DNA of 64,000 bases, from NCBI RefSeq assembly GCF_030915465.1, contig NZ_CP133267.1:4701001-4765000 (forward strand), given 5' to 3'. Shown here piece by piece: positions 37,835 to 46,781 of the stretch. How positions within the stretch are numbered: the stretch's first letter is position 1; each line of letters starts with the position of its first letter. The stretch is from Neobacillus sp. PS3-34. Lineage in GTDB: Bacteria; Bacillota; Bacilli; Bacillales; Cytobacillaceae. Under the pieces are notes generated by a model. It ran no database searches. It had not been told where the DNA came from and worked only from the letters and a program-made list of their open reading frames with translations. A program made the position numbers and the translations under genes.

Positions 37835-38792
37835 ATGATCCCTCCTCTTACATGACAGGCAACAAAGTGATTAGGAGAGACTTCTTGAAGCTCAGGTTCT
37901 TTTGACCTGCACTCATCTGTTGCATATTCACAGCGAGGATGAAATAGGCAGCCACTCGGTGGATTTAATAGATTTGGTGGAGAACCTGGAATCGAAGAAA
38001 TCATTTCCCTGCTGCCATATATATCTGGAAAGGAGTGAACTAGCTTTTCTGTATACGGATGAAGGTGTTGATCTAAAATATCTTCAACACTACCTAATTC
38101 AACAATTTTTCCTGCATACATGATGGCTGCTTTATCACACGTTTCTCCCATCACAGATAAATCATGCGTAATAAGAATCATTGACATATTTAATTCTTTC
38201 CTAAGCTTTTCGAGCAGATTAAGAATTTGGCGTGAACCATTACGTCAAGAGCCGTAGTTGGTTCATCCCCGATAATAAGCTTCGGGTCACAAGCTAATGC
38301 CATTGCAATCATGGCACGCTGCTTCATTCCACCACTAAATTCATGTGGAAATTGATCCATTCGTTCACTATTAATTTCAACTAATTCAAAAAGTTCCTTT
38401 ACCTTCTTTTTTGCTTCAGTACGGTTACTGCCTTTATGTAACATGATGGCCTCAATAATTTGATCGCCGACCTTCATAACAGGATTCAACGAGTTCATCG
38501 CACCTTGAAAGACGATCGAAATATCGTTCCACCGTGTTCTTCTCATTTTTTCATGTGATAATTTGACCAGGTCATTTCCATTAAAAAATACGTTCCCGCC
38601 TGCTAATTTGCCTTCATTAGGAAGAAGCTTCGTGATCGATAAGGCAGTCGTTGTTTTACCACAGCCTGACTCTCCTACAAGAGCAATGGCTTCGCCTTCT
38701 TCGAGTGTAAAACTTACACCATCTACAGCTTTAACAATGCCTTCCTTCGTATGAAAATATGTTTTTAAATCCCTTACTTCTAATAGACTCAT
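37831..38792 (-). pseudogene. OppD/DppD-like ATP-binding protein, split by a frameshift near 38227
   Basis: Walker A GESGCGKTT, FSGGMKQRAMIAMALACDP and GDEPTTALDVMV lie before the break. Restoring one A in GCCAAA/TTCTT yields ILNLLEKLRKELNMSMILIT and then HDLSVMGETCDKAAIMYAG and the C-terminal Cys region LFHPRCEYATDECRSKEPE. About 320 residues when joined. The start at 38792 has GCGGAGG, which overlaps the end of the OppC gene. Probably intact in vivo. Confidence 0.87.
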
Positions 38793-38793
38793 A

Positions 38794-39709
38794 TTATTTC
38801 CTCCGCAGCTTTGGGTTGAAAAGTTCATCAAATGCATATCCCAGGAAGGTAAAACCAAGAACAACCCCTACTACACATAGTCCAGGTGGAAGTAAAAACC
38901 AATAAGCCCCCACACTAGCAGCGCCTGAAGTAAAGGCGTAATGTAACATCATTCCCCAGCTCGGATGCGATGCATCTCCCATTCCTAAAAAACTAAGACT
39001 AGTCTCTGATAAAATGGCCACTGCTGAAACGAGAATTGTGTTTGCAAATATTAACGGAAAAACGTTAGGAAGAATGTGTTTATACATGATATAGAAGTCA
39101 TTTGCCCCAATGGCCTTTGCACGTTCAATAAATTGTCTTTCCTTTACGGATAAGGTTTGCGCGGACAATTCTGGCTGTACTTGACCAACTCGTTAGTCCA
39201 ATAACTAAGATAATGTTCCAAATACTTGACCCTAAAAGCGCAGCCAGAACAAGCATTAAAGGTAACCAAGGTAGTACTAGGAAAATTTCTGTAAATCTCA
39301 TCAAGATCGTATCAACTTTTCCGCCGATATAACCTGAGCCAATACCTATCAAGGTTCCGACAACCATGGTAATAAATGTAGCAAGAATTCCAACTCCTAA
39401 TGACACTCTTGAACCTGAGATCAGTGCAGCCAATACGTCCCTGCCTAAATCATCCGTTCCAAGCCAGTGCTGGCTGCTTGGTGGCTGCATGACTTCATTA
39501 CCAGACCCAATTTGTAATGGATTATATGGAAAAATGATTGGTCCAATCAGCGCAATTAAGCCAAAAAACACGAATATACCGATCCCAAGCATGCCCATTT
39601 TATTACTTTTAAAAATCGAAATGATTTGAGAATATCTTTTGCGATTAACATCACTTTTTCTTGTCATTTCTATTTCTGGGATCGACTGTACTACTTTTGG
39701 TTCAATCAT
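38794..39709 (-). pseudogene. OppC/DppC-like permease, split by a frameshift near 39160
   Basis: The N-terminal half has HWLGTDDLGRDVLAALISGS, the usual OppC block, and several helices. The C-terminal half has VKERQFIERAKAIGANDFYI, the EAA loop, and SETSLSFLGMGDASHPSWGM. The parts join as RIVRAQTLSV if one GC dinucleotide is restored in the GCGC repeat, so this is a two-base slip. About 305 residues. Thirteen bases after OppB. Confidence 0.85.
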
Positions 39710-39722
39710 GATGGGCTCCTTT

Positions 39723-40691
39723 CTATCCTTTTACTCTTGGATCTAAATATCCATAGAGTACGTCTGCGATTAAGTTGGCTAAGATAACGCAAATGCTAAT
39801 AATAAGAAAAATTCCCTGCAATAATGGATAATCACGATTTAAAAGCGCTTCATACATCAGCCGGCCTATACCTGGCCATGAAAAAACAGTCTCAATTTCA
39901 ATGGCACCTGCAATCATAAATCCAAGATTAATCGAAATGACGGTAACCATTGGTAACATCGCATTAGGCACAGCATGTTTCCGAACGATATATTTTTCTG
40001 AAAATCCCTTTGCTTTTGCTGTCTGTACATAATCTTCTGTTAGTTCGTCGATAAGTGAATTTCTCATAATGAGCACATATTGTCCCAGTAATACGAGACT
40101 AAGTGATAACGCAGGGAGTAATAAGTGGTGTGCTACATCAAGCACTTCATCCATGGAGTTTGCAAAAACCATTCCAGCTGTCGACATTCCTGATGTAGGA
40201 AAAAGGGTAAAATGAACACTTAATAAAGCAACCAGCACCACACCAACCCAAAAGGTTGGCATGGAGTAGGTTAGTAATGAAAAAGATAATGAAAAGACAT
40301 CCACTTTCTTTCCTCTTTTTCGTGCAGCAAGGATACCTAAAAATATTCCACCAAGCAGAGAGACCAAGGTCGCGACTCCTACTAACAATAGTGTGGGAAC
40401 AATCTTAGTTGCGATTAAATCCACAACCGGCTGTTTAAACAAAAATGACATACCTAAGTCACCCTTCAAGAGCGCCTTCACATATAACCCAAACTGAACG
40501 TACCACGGGTGATCCAGCCCGAAGAGGTGCTTCATTTTTTCAACCGATTCAGGCGATGCTTTTGGATCGCGAAGCATCATGGCCAGCGGATTACCAGGCA
40601 TGACACGAAACAAAAAATAATTGATTACGAGTACAAAAAACAAGGTGACGATTGCATTGGATAGTTTTTTTGCAAAATATTTAAGTTTCAT
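39723..40691 (-). CDS. OppB/DppB-like ABC permease
   Basis: A 322-residue, six-helix permease. FRVMPGNPLAMMLRDPKASPE near the N-terminus, the EAA loop DYVQTAKAKGFSEKYIVRKH and ETVFSWPGIGRLMYEALLNRDYP near the C-terminus are typical of the peptide-transporter OppB/DppB group. AAGGAG precedes the ATG. It lies 24 bases after the binding-protein gene. Confidence 0.93.
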   Translation of the reverse strand: MKLKYFAKKLSNAIVTLFFVLVINYFLFRVMPGNPLAMMLRDPKASPESVEKMKHLFGLDHPWYVQFGLYVKALLKGDLGMSFLFKQPVVDLIATKIVPTLLLVGVATLVSLLGGIFLGILAARKRGKKVDVFSLSFSLLTYSMPTFWVGVVLVALLSVHFTLFPTSGMSTAGMVFANSMDEVLDVAHHLLLPALSLSLVLLGQYVLIMRNSLIDELTEDYVQTAKAKGFSEKYIVRKHAVPNAMLPMVTVISINLGFMIAGAIEIETVFSWPGIGRLMYEALLNRDYPLLQGIFLIISICVILANLIADVLYGYLDPRVKG

Positions 40692-40714
40692 AGCTTCTCC
40701 TTCACCAAATCGTT

Positions 40715-42490
40715 TTACATATCATCAAAACGGTCAATTCCATTCCGTTTTCTCGCTTTAACCACCAATATGAGAACAATGATAGCTACTGCAATTGCGA
40801 CGTAAATCCACCAGGAGTTACTGCTATTTTCATTATTTTTATTTGTATCTTTCCCGCTCGCGGTTTCTTTGACAGCAGGCTCAACATGAAGATAGTTATA
40901 ATTGTTAGCTGTCATGAAGTAAGCGCCTTGAACGGGTGTCCAACCCTTCCATTTATCAGTGCGAACCGCCTGGATTGCATTTTCCTCCATTAGAATGATG
41001 TATGGAAGATCTTCTGCTAAAATGTCCTGCATCTCATACACCATACTCTGGCGTTTTTTGAAATCGATCGTTGTTGCCTGCTCTGCCAGCAACTCATCAT
41101 ACTTTGAATTGGAATAATACGTTTCGCTTAAATTTCCAATTTGATCAGTACTAACAATACTCAAGATTGTGGTTGGATCGATATCAGTTGTCCAACCCCA
41201 AATAAATAAATCATAGTTGCCTTTGTCAGCGATTTTATCTCCTAACACACCATCATCCATGGTTTCCACTTTTGTTTCGATTCCAACATCGTTTAACATG
41301 GAATGAACCATTTGGCCGGCTTTAACTTCTTCTGCTGATTTGCTCCGAGTATAGAGACGAAACTCTAATGGTTTTCCGTTTTTATCTTCACGAATACCAT
41401 CACCATTTTGATCCTTAAAGCCTGCGTCATCCAAGATGGCTTTAGCCTTGTTCGCATCAAAGGAGCGAACCTTATCCGCACTCAATTCATTGTGCCAATC
41501 CTTTAAAAATGTTGGAACGATTGTCGTTCCTGCTTTTCCCTGACCGGAATAAGCCACATCGATAATTTTTTGTTTATCAATTGCATATTCCATCGCTTGT
41601 TTGATGGAAGTGTTTAATAATAGTGGATTCCCTTTTGATGCCTTATCCTTCGATGAGTTGATACCAATATTGGTAAAGCTGTTCGTCGGATTGGAAAGAA
41701 CTTTCATATTCTTTTCTGCTCCCAGTAATTTTACCTGGTTCGCATTAATGTTGATGGCTGCATCAATTTCACCAATTTTTAACGATTGGACCATCGTATC
41801 GTTGTTGGCATATAGAGGGTAAATTAATTCATTAACCTTTGGGGTGCCTAAAAAGTAATCCTTGTTCGCCTCAAGCTTTACATATTCGCCTTTCTTCCAT
41901 TCAACAAATTTAAACGCACCCGTCCCGATTGGCTTTTCGTTAGGCCATGTCTTTAAATCATCAAATTTTACTTTTTCCCAAATATGCTTTGGTAAAATTG
42001 GGGCTGTTACATATAACATATTGGCTTTCGGCTTATCTGTTTTAATGACAACTGTATAGTCGTCAGGGGTTTCAATGCTGGTAATTCCCTTAAGAAAATC
42101 CGAATACATGCCCATTTCAGCTTTCAGCAGCGTTTCATAACTATACTTAACGTCTTGGGAGGTAAAAGGCACTCCATCATGCCATTTGACACCTTTCTTC
42201 AACTTAAATGTCCACGTTAAATTGTCATCGCTAACATTCCAGCTTTCTGCTAATCTTCCTTCTGGCTTTAAATGATTATCAAAAGCAACCAAGGAGTCAT
42301 AGATTAATAGATGTAACTCAAAGGTGGAAACTCTGTTTGATATGAACGGACTTAAGCTATCAGGTTCTGTAGTCCAACCAACTCTTAAGGAAGATGGACT
42401 TGAAGCTTCCGCACGGTTGTTAACTAGTGGTGAAAAAAACATAAATAATATAATTGAAATGATGCATAAAAATGAAATCCCCTTTTTCAT
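40715..42490 (-). CDS. Peptide ABC transporter substrate-binding protein with C-terminal membrane anchor
   Basis: This 591-residue family 5 binding protein has a Sec signal (hydrophobic 6-25, then NNRAEASSP) without a lipobox cysteine. The family block WTFKLKKGVKWHDGVPFTSQDVKYSYE is near residue 92. Instead of a lipid anchor it ends with a linker (TASGKDTNKNNENSSN), a transmembrane helix (WWIYVAIAVAIIVLILVV) and a basic tail, so it is anchored at the C-terminus, which is less common. RBS AGGAGG. Binds di- or oligopeptides for the adjacent importer. Confidence 0.9.
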   Translation of the reverse strand: MKKGISFLCIISIILFMFFSPLVNNRAEASSPSSLRVGWTTEPDSLSPFISNRVSTFELHLLIYDSLVAFDNHLKPEGRLAESWNVSDDNLTWTFKLKKGVKWHDGVPFTSQDVKYSYETLLKAEMGMYSDFLKGITSIETPDDYTVVIKTDKPKANMLYVTAPILPKHIWEKVKFDDLKTWPNEKPIGTGAFKFVEWKKGEYVKLEANKDYFLGTPKVNELIYPLYANNDTMVQSLKIGEIDAAININANQVKLLGAEKNMKVLSNPTNSFTNIGINSSKDKASKGNPLLLNTSIKQAMEYAIDKQKIIDVAYSGQGKAGTTIVPTFLKDWHNELSADKVRSFDANKAKAILDDAGFKDQNGDGIREDKNGKPLEFRLYTRSKSAEEVKAGQMVHSMLNDVGIETKVETMDDGVLGDKIADKGNYDLFIWGWTTDIDPTTILSIVSTDQIGNLSETYYSNSKYDELLAEQATTIDFKKRQSMVYEMQDILAEDLPYIILMEENAIQAVRTDKWKGWTPVQGAYFMTANNYNYLHVEPAVKETASGKDTNKNNENSSNSWWIYVAIAVAIIVLILVVKARKRNGIDRFDDM

Positions 42491-42500
42491 CCTTAACCTC

Positions 42501-43457
42501 CTACGAACGCGTACCGCATTCTTCTATGATAAATTTTCCGTTTGAAGCATCTAAAAACCCATGTACCCCTAATGGAATAGTTGCCAAATCTTTTGTGTGT
42601 CCAAGTGGCAGCCCATAAATAGCCGGGATTTGTAAGCGCTTTAAATAGTCCTCTAAAATATCCTCTAAACTAAACGTAACCGGGAAACCAGGATTGTGCT
42701 TATAAGGCTCACAATCTTTACATTCCGCAACGACAATGCCTGCGGCTTTTTGCAGCTTTCCTGCATTCCATAAGTGCGATAACATATGATCCATAACCCA
42801 TGGCTCGGTATCCAGCTCTTCGAAAAATAAAATTTTCCCCTCCGTTTCTATCTCATAGGGAGTACCTAAAGAGGCACAGATTAACGTCAGATTTCCGCCC
42901 ACCATTTCTCCTCTTGCTTCACCTGGATGAATGATGTTAATCCATTTTTTCTTATCAGCGAGTTCAATTTCCCCAATGGGTTCGTTCAACATTAATGCTT
43001 TAAATAGCTGATTCTTTCGATATTCGGATAAATCCTCAGGATTAAATCCTGCCATTCCTGGCCCGTGAAAGGAAACCAATCCTGTAAGCCTATGTATCGC
43101 GAGATGAATTGCAGTAATATCACTGTAGCCAATGAAAATTTTAGGATTCTGTTTAATCAAATCAAAATCTAAATAGCGGAGGATTCTTGCTGATCCATAT
43201 CCACCCTGTGTGACGAAAATGGCATCGACTTGATCATTTTTAAACATGGAGTTGATGTCGTGTGCGCGCTGTTCATCTGTTCCCGCTAAATACTCATGTC
43301 TTGCATGAACATGGTCACCAACGATCACATGAAAGCCCCACTCTTCAAGTGTTCTTTTTCCTCGAATGAAATCACTCTTATTGTATAAAGGGCTGGCAGG
43401 GGCAACGATTCCGATCGTATCTCCTTTTTTTAACCTTGCTGGTTTTATTTTTTCCAA
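42501..43457 (-). CDS. S66 family LD-carboxypeptidase/MccF-like
   Basis: A 318-residue serine peptidase with GDTIGIVAPASPLYNKSDF, the nucleophile-elbow IFIGYSDITAIHLAI, ILFFEELDTEPWVMD with the catalytic Glu, and GLPLGHTKDLATIPLG with the His. Family members cleave murein L,D-peptide bonds (LdcA, YkfA) or microcin-like acyl-adenylates (MccF). In B. subtilis a similar gene (ykfA) adjoins the dipeptide importer operon. TTG start with AAGGGGAG. Ten bases before the binding-protein gene. Confidence 0.88.
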   Translation of the reverse strand: MEKIKPARLKKGDTIGIVAPASPLYNKSDFIRGKRTLEEWGFHVIVGDHVHARHEYLAGTDEQRAHDINSMFKNDQVDAIFVTQGGYGSARILRYLDFDLIKQNPKIFIGYSDITAIHLAIHRLTGLVSFHGPGMAGFNPEDLSEYRKNQLFKALMLNEPIGEIELADKKKWINIIHPGEARGEMVGGNLTLICASLGTPYEIETEGKILFFEELDTEPWVMDHMLSHLWNAGKLQKAAGIVVAECKDCEPYKHNPGFPVTFSLEDILEDYLKRLQIPAIYGLPLGHTKDLATIPLGVHGFLDASNGKFIIEECGTRS

Positions 43458-43524
43458 AGTTCTTCACTCCCCTTTGGAATCATGTTGACTGAACCTAATT
43501 GTCCTGAAATGAGATTAGCCGTCA

Positions 43525-44286
43525 TTAGGAGCTGGTTGCGAAATTCAATTTGTTTCTCTTCAATATAATGATGCTCTGGCCAGAAATAGAGATGCCCGCA
43601 ACTACTGCGTTTGAATAATCATAAATAGGTGCTGCAATCGCTGCCTCTCCGATGGTTAGTTCGCCTCTGGATTCCGCATAGCCTTGTTCGCGAATTTTTG
43701 CAAGTTCTTTTAATAAAAGGTCTCGGTGAGATATCGTTTGTGGTGTAAAGGTTGGTAAATCATCTGAGATGAGGTTCGATATTAAATCTGAAGGAAGATG
43801 AGCCAGGATGACTTTTGATAATGCCCCTCCATATACTGGGAGGCTCTGTCCAACTTTGATTCCCATAAAATAGCTTTTAAAGGATTCAATATTGATTAAA
43901 CATAAAACTTTTCCTTGATCATATACACTGAGGTTGCAATTTTGTGAGGTTTTATTGGATAGTTCCTGGAGGTAGGGTATTGCTGTTTGCACTAGGTCTA
44001 TGCAGCTTACAACGATGCCGCCTAATCGAACAAACTGCTTACTAAGCTTGTATTTATTGGAAATAGGGTCCTGCTCAATATATCCCCTAGCCAGCATGGT
44101 TTGAATAAAACGATGAATCGTAGCTAGGGATAATGAGGTTTTTTCTGAGATTTCTGTGAGTGTTAATTCTGAACTGTCTAATGTAAAGGCTTCAATAATA
44201 TCAAACACTCTTTCTAATACCCGTATATTTTGGCTTTTTTCTTGGTCTATTCTTGACACCCCCAACACTTGAAATTGTTTTTTCAT
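43525..44286 (-). CDS. IclR-family transcriptional regulator
   Basis: At 253 residues it has the IclR winged helix (IRVLERVFDIIEAFTL, LTLTEISEKTSLSLATIHRF) and an effector domain with AIPYLQELSNKTSQNCNLSV and GVLCLINIES-like segments, then ESRGELTIGEAAIAAPIYDY. It is the first gene after the palindromic region at 44281-44345 and likely represses the downstream peptide and amine catabolism genes until an inducer is bound. A GTG at about residue 10 is an alternative start. The effector is unknown. Confidence 0.9.
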   Translation of the reverse strand: MKKQFQVLGVSRIDQEKSQNIRVLERVFDIIEAFTLDSSELTLTEISEKTSLSLATIHRFIQTMLARGYIEQDPISNKYKLSKQFVRLGGIVVSCIDLVQTAIPYLQELSNKTSQNCNLSVYDQGKVLCLINIESFKSYFMGIKVGQSLPVYGGALSKVILAHLPSDLISNLISDDLPTFTPQTISHRDLLLKELAKIREQGYAESRGELTIGEAAIAAPIYDYSNAVVAGISISGQSIIILKRNKLNFATSS

Positions 44287-44310
44287 TTCCGCCTAGTGAA
44301 AGTATAATTT

Positions 44311-44331
44311 CATTTTCACCAGGTGAAAATG
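44311..44331. promoter_or_regulatory. 21-bp palindrome CATTTTCACC-A-GGTGAAAATG, probable IclR operator
   Basis: Two perfect 10-base arms around a central A lie 25 bases upstream of the iclR start. Additional TTTCA/TGAAA half sites occur at 44281-44302 and TTTTCA at 44335-44340, giving a clustered array. IclR regulators bind such palindromes in front of their own operons. The binding protein is inferred from position. Confidence 0.7.
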
Positions 44332-44420
44332 GAGTTTTCATTTTCTTATCACCCATTATATAATTTAAAAAAATAAATAGTCAATATATTTCGACTTTTT
44401 AGATTAGTTAGAAATATATG

Positions 44421-45487
44421 TTATTTGAGACCAAGAATTTGTAAAGTCTTCTCGATTGGTATTTCATATAGAACATTTCCATTCCGGCCAGACAAGGTAG
44501 TTGCTTTAAATATTGCATTTAAGATCGCTTCTTCCACACTCTCGATCGCAGCTTCAAAAATATCATTAAGGAACTGATCATTTAACATGTTTAAGCACTG
44601 GATGTCTGTCACATCTCCTCTTTTCAACCTATTTGCCGTAGAAAAAGCAAGAGATATTTCACCACTTCCATGATAAGCCTTCGAGCCAATTTTCCCGAGT
44701 CCTAATGCGGCTCTTTTTGCTACCCTCCCTAACTGATGTGACAGCAATGGAGCATCTGTTCCAATGACAATAATAATGGATCCCTCAGGAACACGACTTT
44801 TCGGCATAAACTCTTGAAGTTCCTTTCCAACAGCAGTACCGTTTAAAAGAAAATCGTTGCGTTTACCAAAGTTAGTCATGACTAATGTTCCAATCGTATA
44901 TTGATTTAAAACGACTCTAGAAGATGTACCTATCCCTCCTTTAAACTCAAAACAGCTCATTCCCGTACCACTTCCAACACAGCCCTCTTCTACGGCCCGT
45001 ATGTCGCTTTATTTATTGCTGATAAAACGTGTTCTTGCTTCACATGTCTACCGCGAGGGTTATTTAAAAAGCTATCATCACATTCTGCAACAATTGGCAG
45101 GACGATATCCTCCGTGTTCCCTAATTCAGGATATCTTCTTGTCATATATTCAATGATGCCATCACTTACAATCCCTACATTCATTGAATTTGTTAGTGCA
45201 ATTGGGGTTTCTATGATTCCCCATTCCTTCACTTGAAGAATTCCTGTCATTTCACCAGCACCGTTAATGACATAACTATTAGCAAAAAGGCGCTGATTGT
45301 ATAAATCTTCATTAGGAAGGATCACCGTTACACCAGTCCGTGCAGGACCTCTATCATCATGTTCTTCAGAAATAACGGTTTCGTGTCCAACTTTTACACC
45401 AGGGATATCCGTAATGGCGTTGTTTGGACCTGTTGGAAACCTCCCTATATTTATCCCTAATTCTCTTACACGTTTTCTTTCTCTCAT
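44421..45487 (-). pseudogene. P1 family peptidase (DmpA/BapA-like), split by a frameshift near 44995
   Basis: This is an N-terminal-nucleophile aminopeptidase family in which the precursor self-cleaves to alpha and beta chains. GPNNAITDIPGVKVGHETVI, EWGIIETPIALTNSMNVGIV and, after restoring one base at GGGCC/GTAG, VGSGTGMSCFEFKGGIGTSS are family hallmarks. The nucleophile Ser follows Gly in PEGSIIIVIGTDAPLLSHQL. About 355 residues when joined. DmpA and BapA remove D- or beta-amino acids from peptides. RBS GGGAGAG before ATG 45487. First gene of the cluster, with a MITE 137 bases upstream. Confidence 0.87.
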
Positions 45488-45623
45488 TCAATGACTCTCC
45501 CTTCAGGAAAATAAGTTTGACTTTAAGGATACGATAAAGAAAAGGTAATTCCTCTATTAAGAAGAAAATAATATGATGATTTGTTTGGTGAAAGAGTTCC
45601 AAGCATCCTGAATAAAATAAAAA

Positions 45624-45853
45624 GGCTGTTTTCGTATACTTTGTTGCTATATAAGGAGTAGTTGATTTCCACTCCAGGATGCTCGCTTTCCGCGTGGCGG
45701 GCGCTGAGCCTCCTCGGCGCACAGCGCCTGTGGGGTCTCACCTGTCCCTCTGCTCCCGCTGGAGTCTCGCACCTTCCGCTCCAATCAACTTCTTTTTCAA
45801 CGATGTGCTTTTAAAAACCTATTTGCAAAACAACAGTATCTTAGAAAACAGCC
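45624..45853. mobile_element. MITE-like repeat, copy 2 (230 bp), with perfect 8-bp target duplication
   Basis: Terminal inverted repeats GGCTGTTTTC (45624-45633) and GAAAACAGCC (45844-45853) are perfect. AATAAAAA flanks both ends (45616-45623 and 45854-45861). The core matches copy 1 at 7222-7505. Removing the element plus one AATAAAAA restores ATAAAATAAAAAAGACCAG, the exact sequence at the paralogous toxin locus (46511-46529), so the insertion into the T-tract of a terminator can be reconstructed. No transposase inside. Confidence 0.85.
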
Positions 45854-45990
45854 AATAAAAAAGACCAGACATGCTCGAACATGTCCGGTCATAAATTACA
45901 CGGTTCCCGTAAAGGGGTCGACTATAAACGGGGATAATCCTCTTGAGCAACTCAAGTTTGAATTATTTTTTCACTAATATAAAGTGACCT
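45854..45990. pseudogene. Decayed copy of the type I toxin-antitoxin locus
   Basis: This segment aligns with 46516-46660 from the terminator hairpin (GACCAGACATG..CATGTCCGGTC), through GGGGTCG..TATAAA..GGGGATAATCC, to the toxin's 3' end (GTCACTTTA..AAAAATAAT). The 5' part of the toxin frame is missing; the SUKH gene ends there instead. It has no start codon or ribosome site, so it is a remnant and possibly a source of cross-reacting antisense RNA. Confidence 0.65.
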
Positions 45991-46005
45991 AGTTTTCGGC
46001 CCCCC

Positions 46006-46374
46006 TTATGATAAAGATTCTAGAAATTCTTTCAAAGATGAATATATTACTTCTGGCTCCCAGTCTCCTTCACCGTGCATTGCAGTCATTACAGGATAAT
46101 CTTTATTATTAATATCTATAATAATTGGATCCCCTAGGTCTTCATCGTAACCTATGACATACCAATTTTCTTTCCAGTCGCCTTCATTTTTTCCTGTTAA
46201 AGAATTTCCATCCTCGTCTACCCTATATCCTAACTGCCCTTGTTCAAATTCGTCTCTTAAAAAAAGGTGAAAAGAAATAGTTTCAATTTCGGGATCCTCT
46301 ACTACTATCTCTACATCATTAGTTTCAAGCTCCTCAATTTTACTTAAAATACATTCTAAATCTTTATTTATCAT
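46006..46374 (-). CDS. SUKH/SMI1-KNR4-like immunity-type protein
   Basis: This 122-residue acidic protein contains WYVIGYDEDLGDPIIIDINN and YPVMTAMHGEGDWEPEVIYS, which fit the SMI1/KNR4 (SUKH) fold: a hydrophobic core followed by GDPI-D and a WxPE-like end. SUKH proteins are typical immunity proteins of polymorphic contact toxins. No toxin with a C-terminal nuclease domain is adjacent, so it is an orphan. RBS TTGGAGGG before the ATG. It lies between two toxin-antitoxin copies. Confidence 0.72.
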   Translation of the reverse strand: MINKDLECILSKIEELETNDVEIVVEDPEIETISFHLFLRDEFEQGQLGYRVDEDGNSLTGKNEGDWKENWYVIGYDEDLGDPIIIDINNKDYPVMTAMHGEGDWEPEVIYSSLKEFLESLS

Positions 46375-46499
46375 TAAGGAATCCCTCCAATAGATTTGTT
46401 AGTTCCTACTTTCTTAAATAAATTATATCATTTATTTTAAATACCTTTGTTTAGGCTATTTTTGTTTTCTTTTAAGCGACTCTTAGGTATAATTAAATC

Positions 46500-46640
46500 A
46501 TTACAATGCATAAAATAAAAAAGACCAGACATGCGCGAACATGTCCGGTCATACAATAGACGGCTCCCCCAAAGGGGTCGGCTATAAAGTGGGGATAATC
46601 CACCTGAGCCTCTAACTCAAGGGTGGATTATTTTTTTTGG
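46500..46640 (+). ncRNA. Putative antisense antitoxin RNA of a BsrG/TxpA-like type I system
   Basis: A plus-strand TATAAT (46488-46493) is followed by about 140 bases ending in a strong terminator: AATCCACC..TGAG pairs with CTCA..GGTGGATT, then ATTTTTTTT (46599-46638). This RNA would overlap the 3' half of the minus-strand toxin mRNA tail to tail, the same arrangement as BsrG/SR4 and TxpA/RatA. The -35 element is poor, so the exact start is uncertain. Confidence 0.6.
46523..46550 (-). terminator. Terminator of the toxin mRNA
   Basis: On the minus strand GACCGGACATG pairs with CATGTCTGGTC (G-U wobble allowed) and is followed by TTTTTTATTTT. On the plus strand the same position would be an A-C mismatch, so the hairpin is adapted to minus-strand RNA. 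Confidence 0.8.
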
Positions 46641-46711
46641 TTAAATGACAGTAAAGCGACGATTAAGCTCGCAAATGCAATCATAATCATAAAAGATTCA
46701 AATACTGTCAT
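46628..46711 (-). CDS. 27-residue holin-like type I toxin (BsrG/TxpA-like)
   Basis: The frame begins MTVFESFMIMIAFA and ends VALLSFNQKK. It is one hydrophobic helix with a basic end, as in putative holin-like toxins of Bacillus, which act at the membrane. It is preceded by AAAGGGGGTGAT at ideal spacing and by an extended -10 promoter (TATGGTATAAT, 46782-46792). CTCAAGGGTGG in the mRNA leader (46748-46758) can pair with CCACCCTTGAG in the 3' region (46616-46626), so the mRNA may fold to hide its ribosome site, as known for this toxin class. It is shorter than usual gene-finder cut-offs. Confidence 0.8.
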   Translation of the reverse strand: MTVFESFMIMIAFASLIVALLSFNQKK

Positions 46712-46781
46712 ACAGCATCACCCCCTTTCAAAGCAGGAGTGTGCAGACCACCCTTGAGAAAACCTATTCTATTGTCATACA

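Noticed and set aside
44990..45000. Programmed ribosomal frameshifting in the P1 peptidase and other split genes
   Set aside because: No slippery heptamer with a downstream structure is seen at the break points, and so many unrelated genes in one window would not all use it.
45523..45741. 72-residue minus-strand open frame beginning MRPHRRCAPRRL
   Set aside because: Spurious translation of MITE copy 2, as for copy 1.
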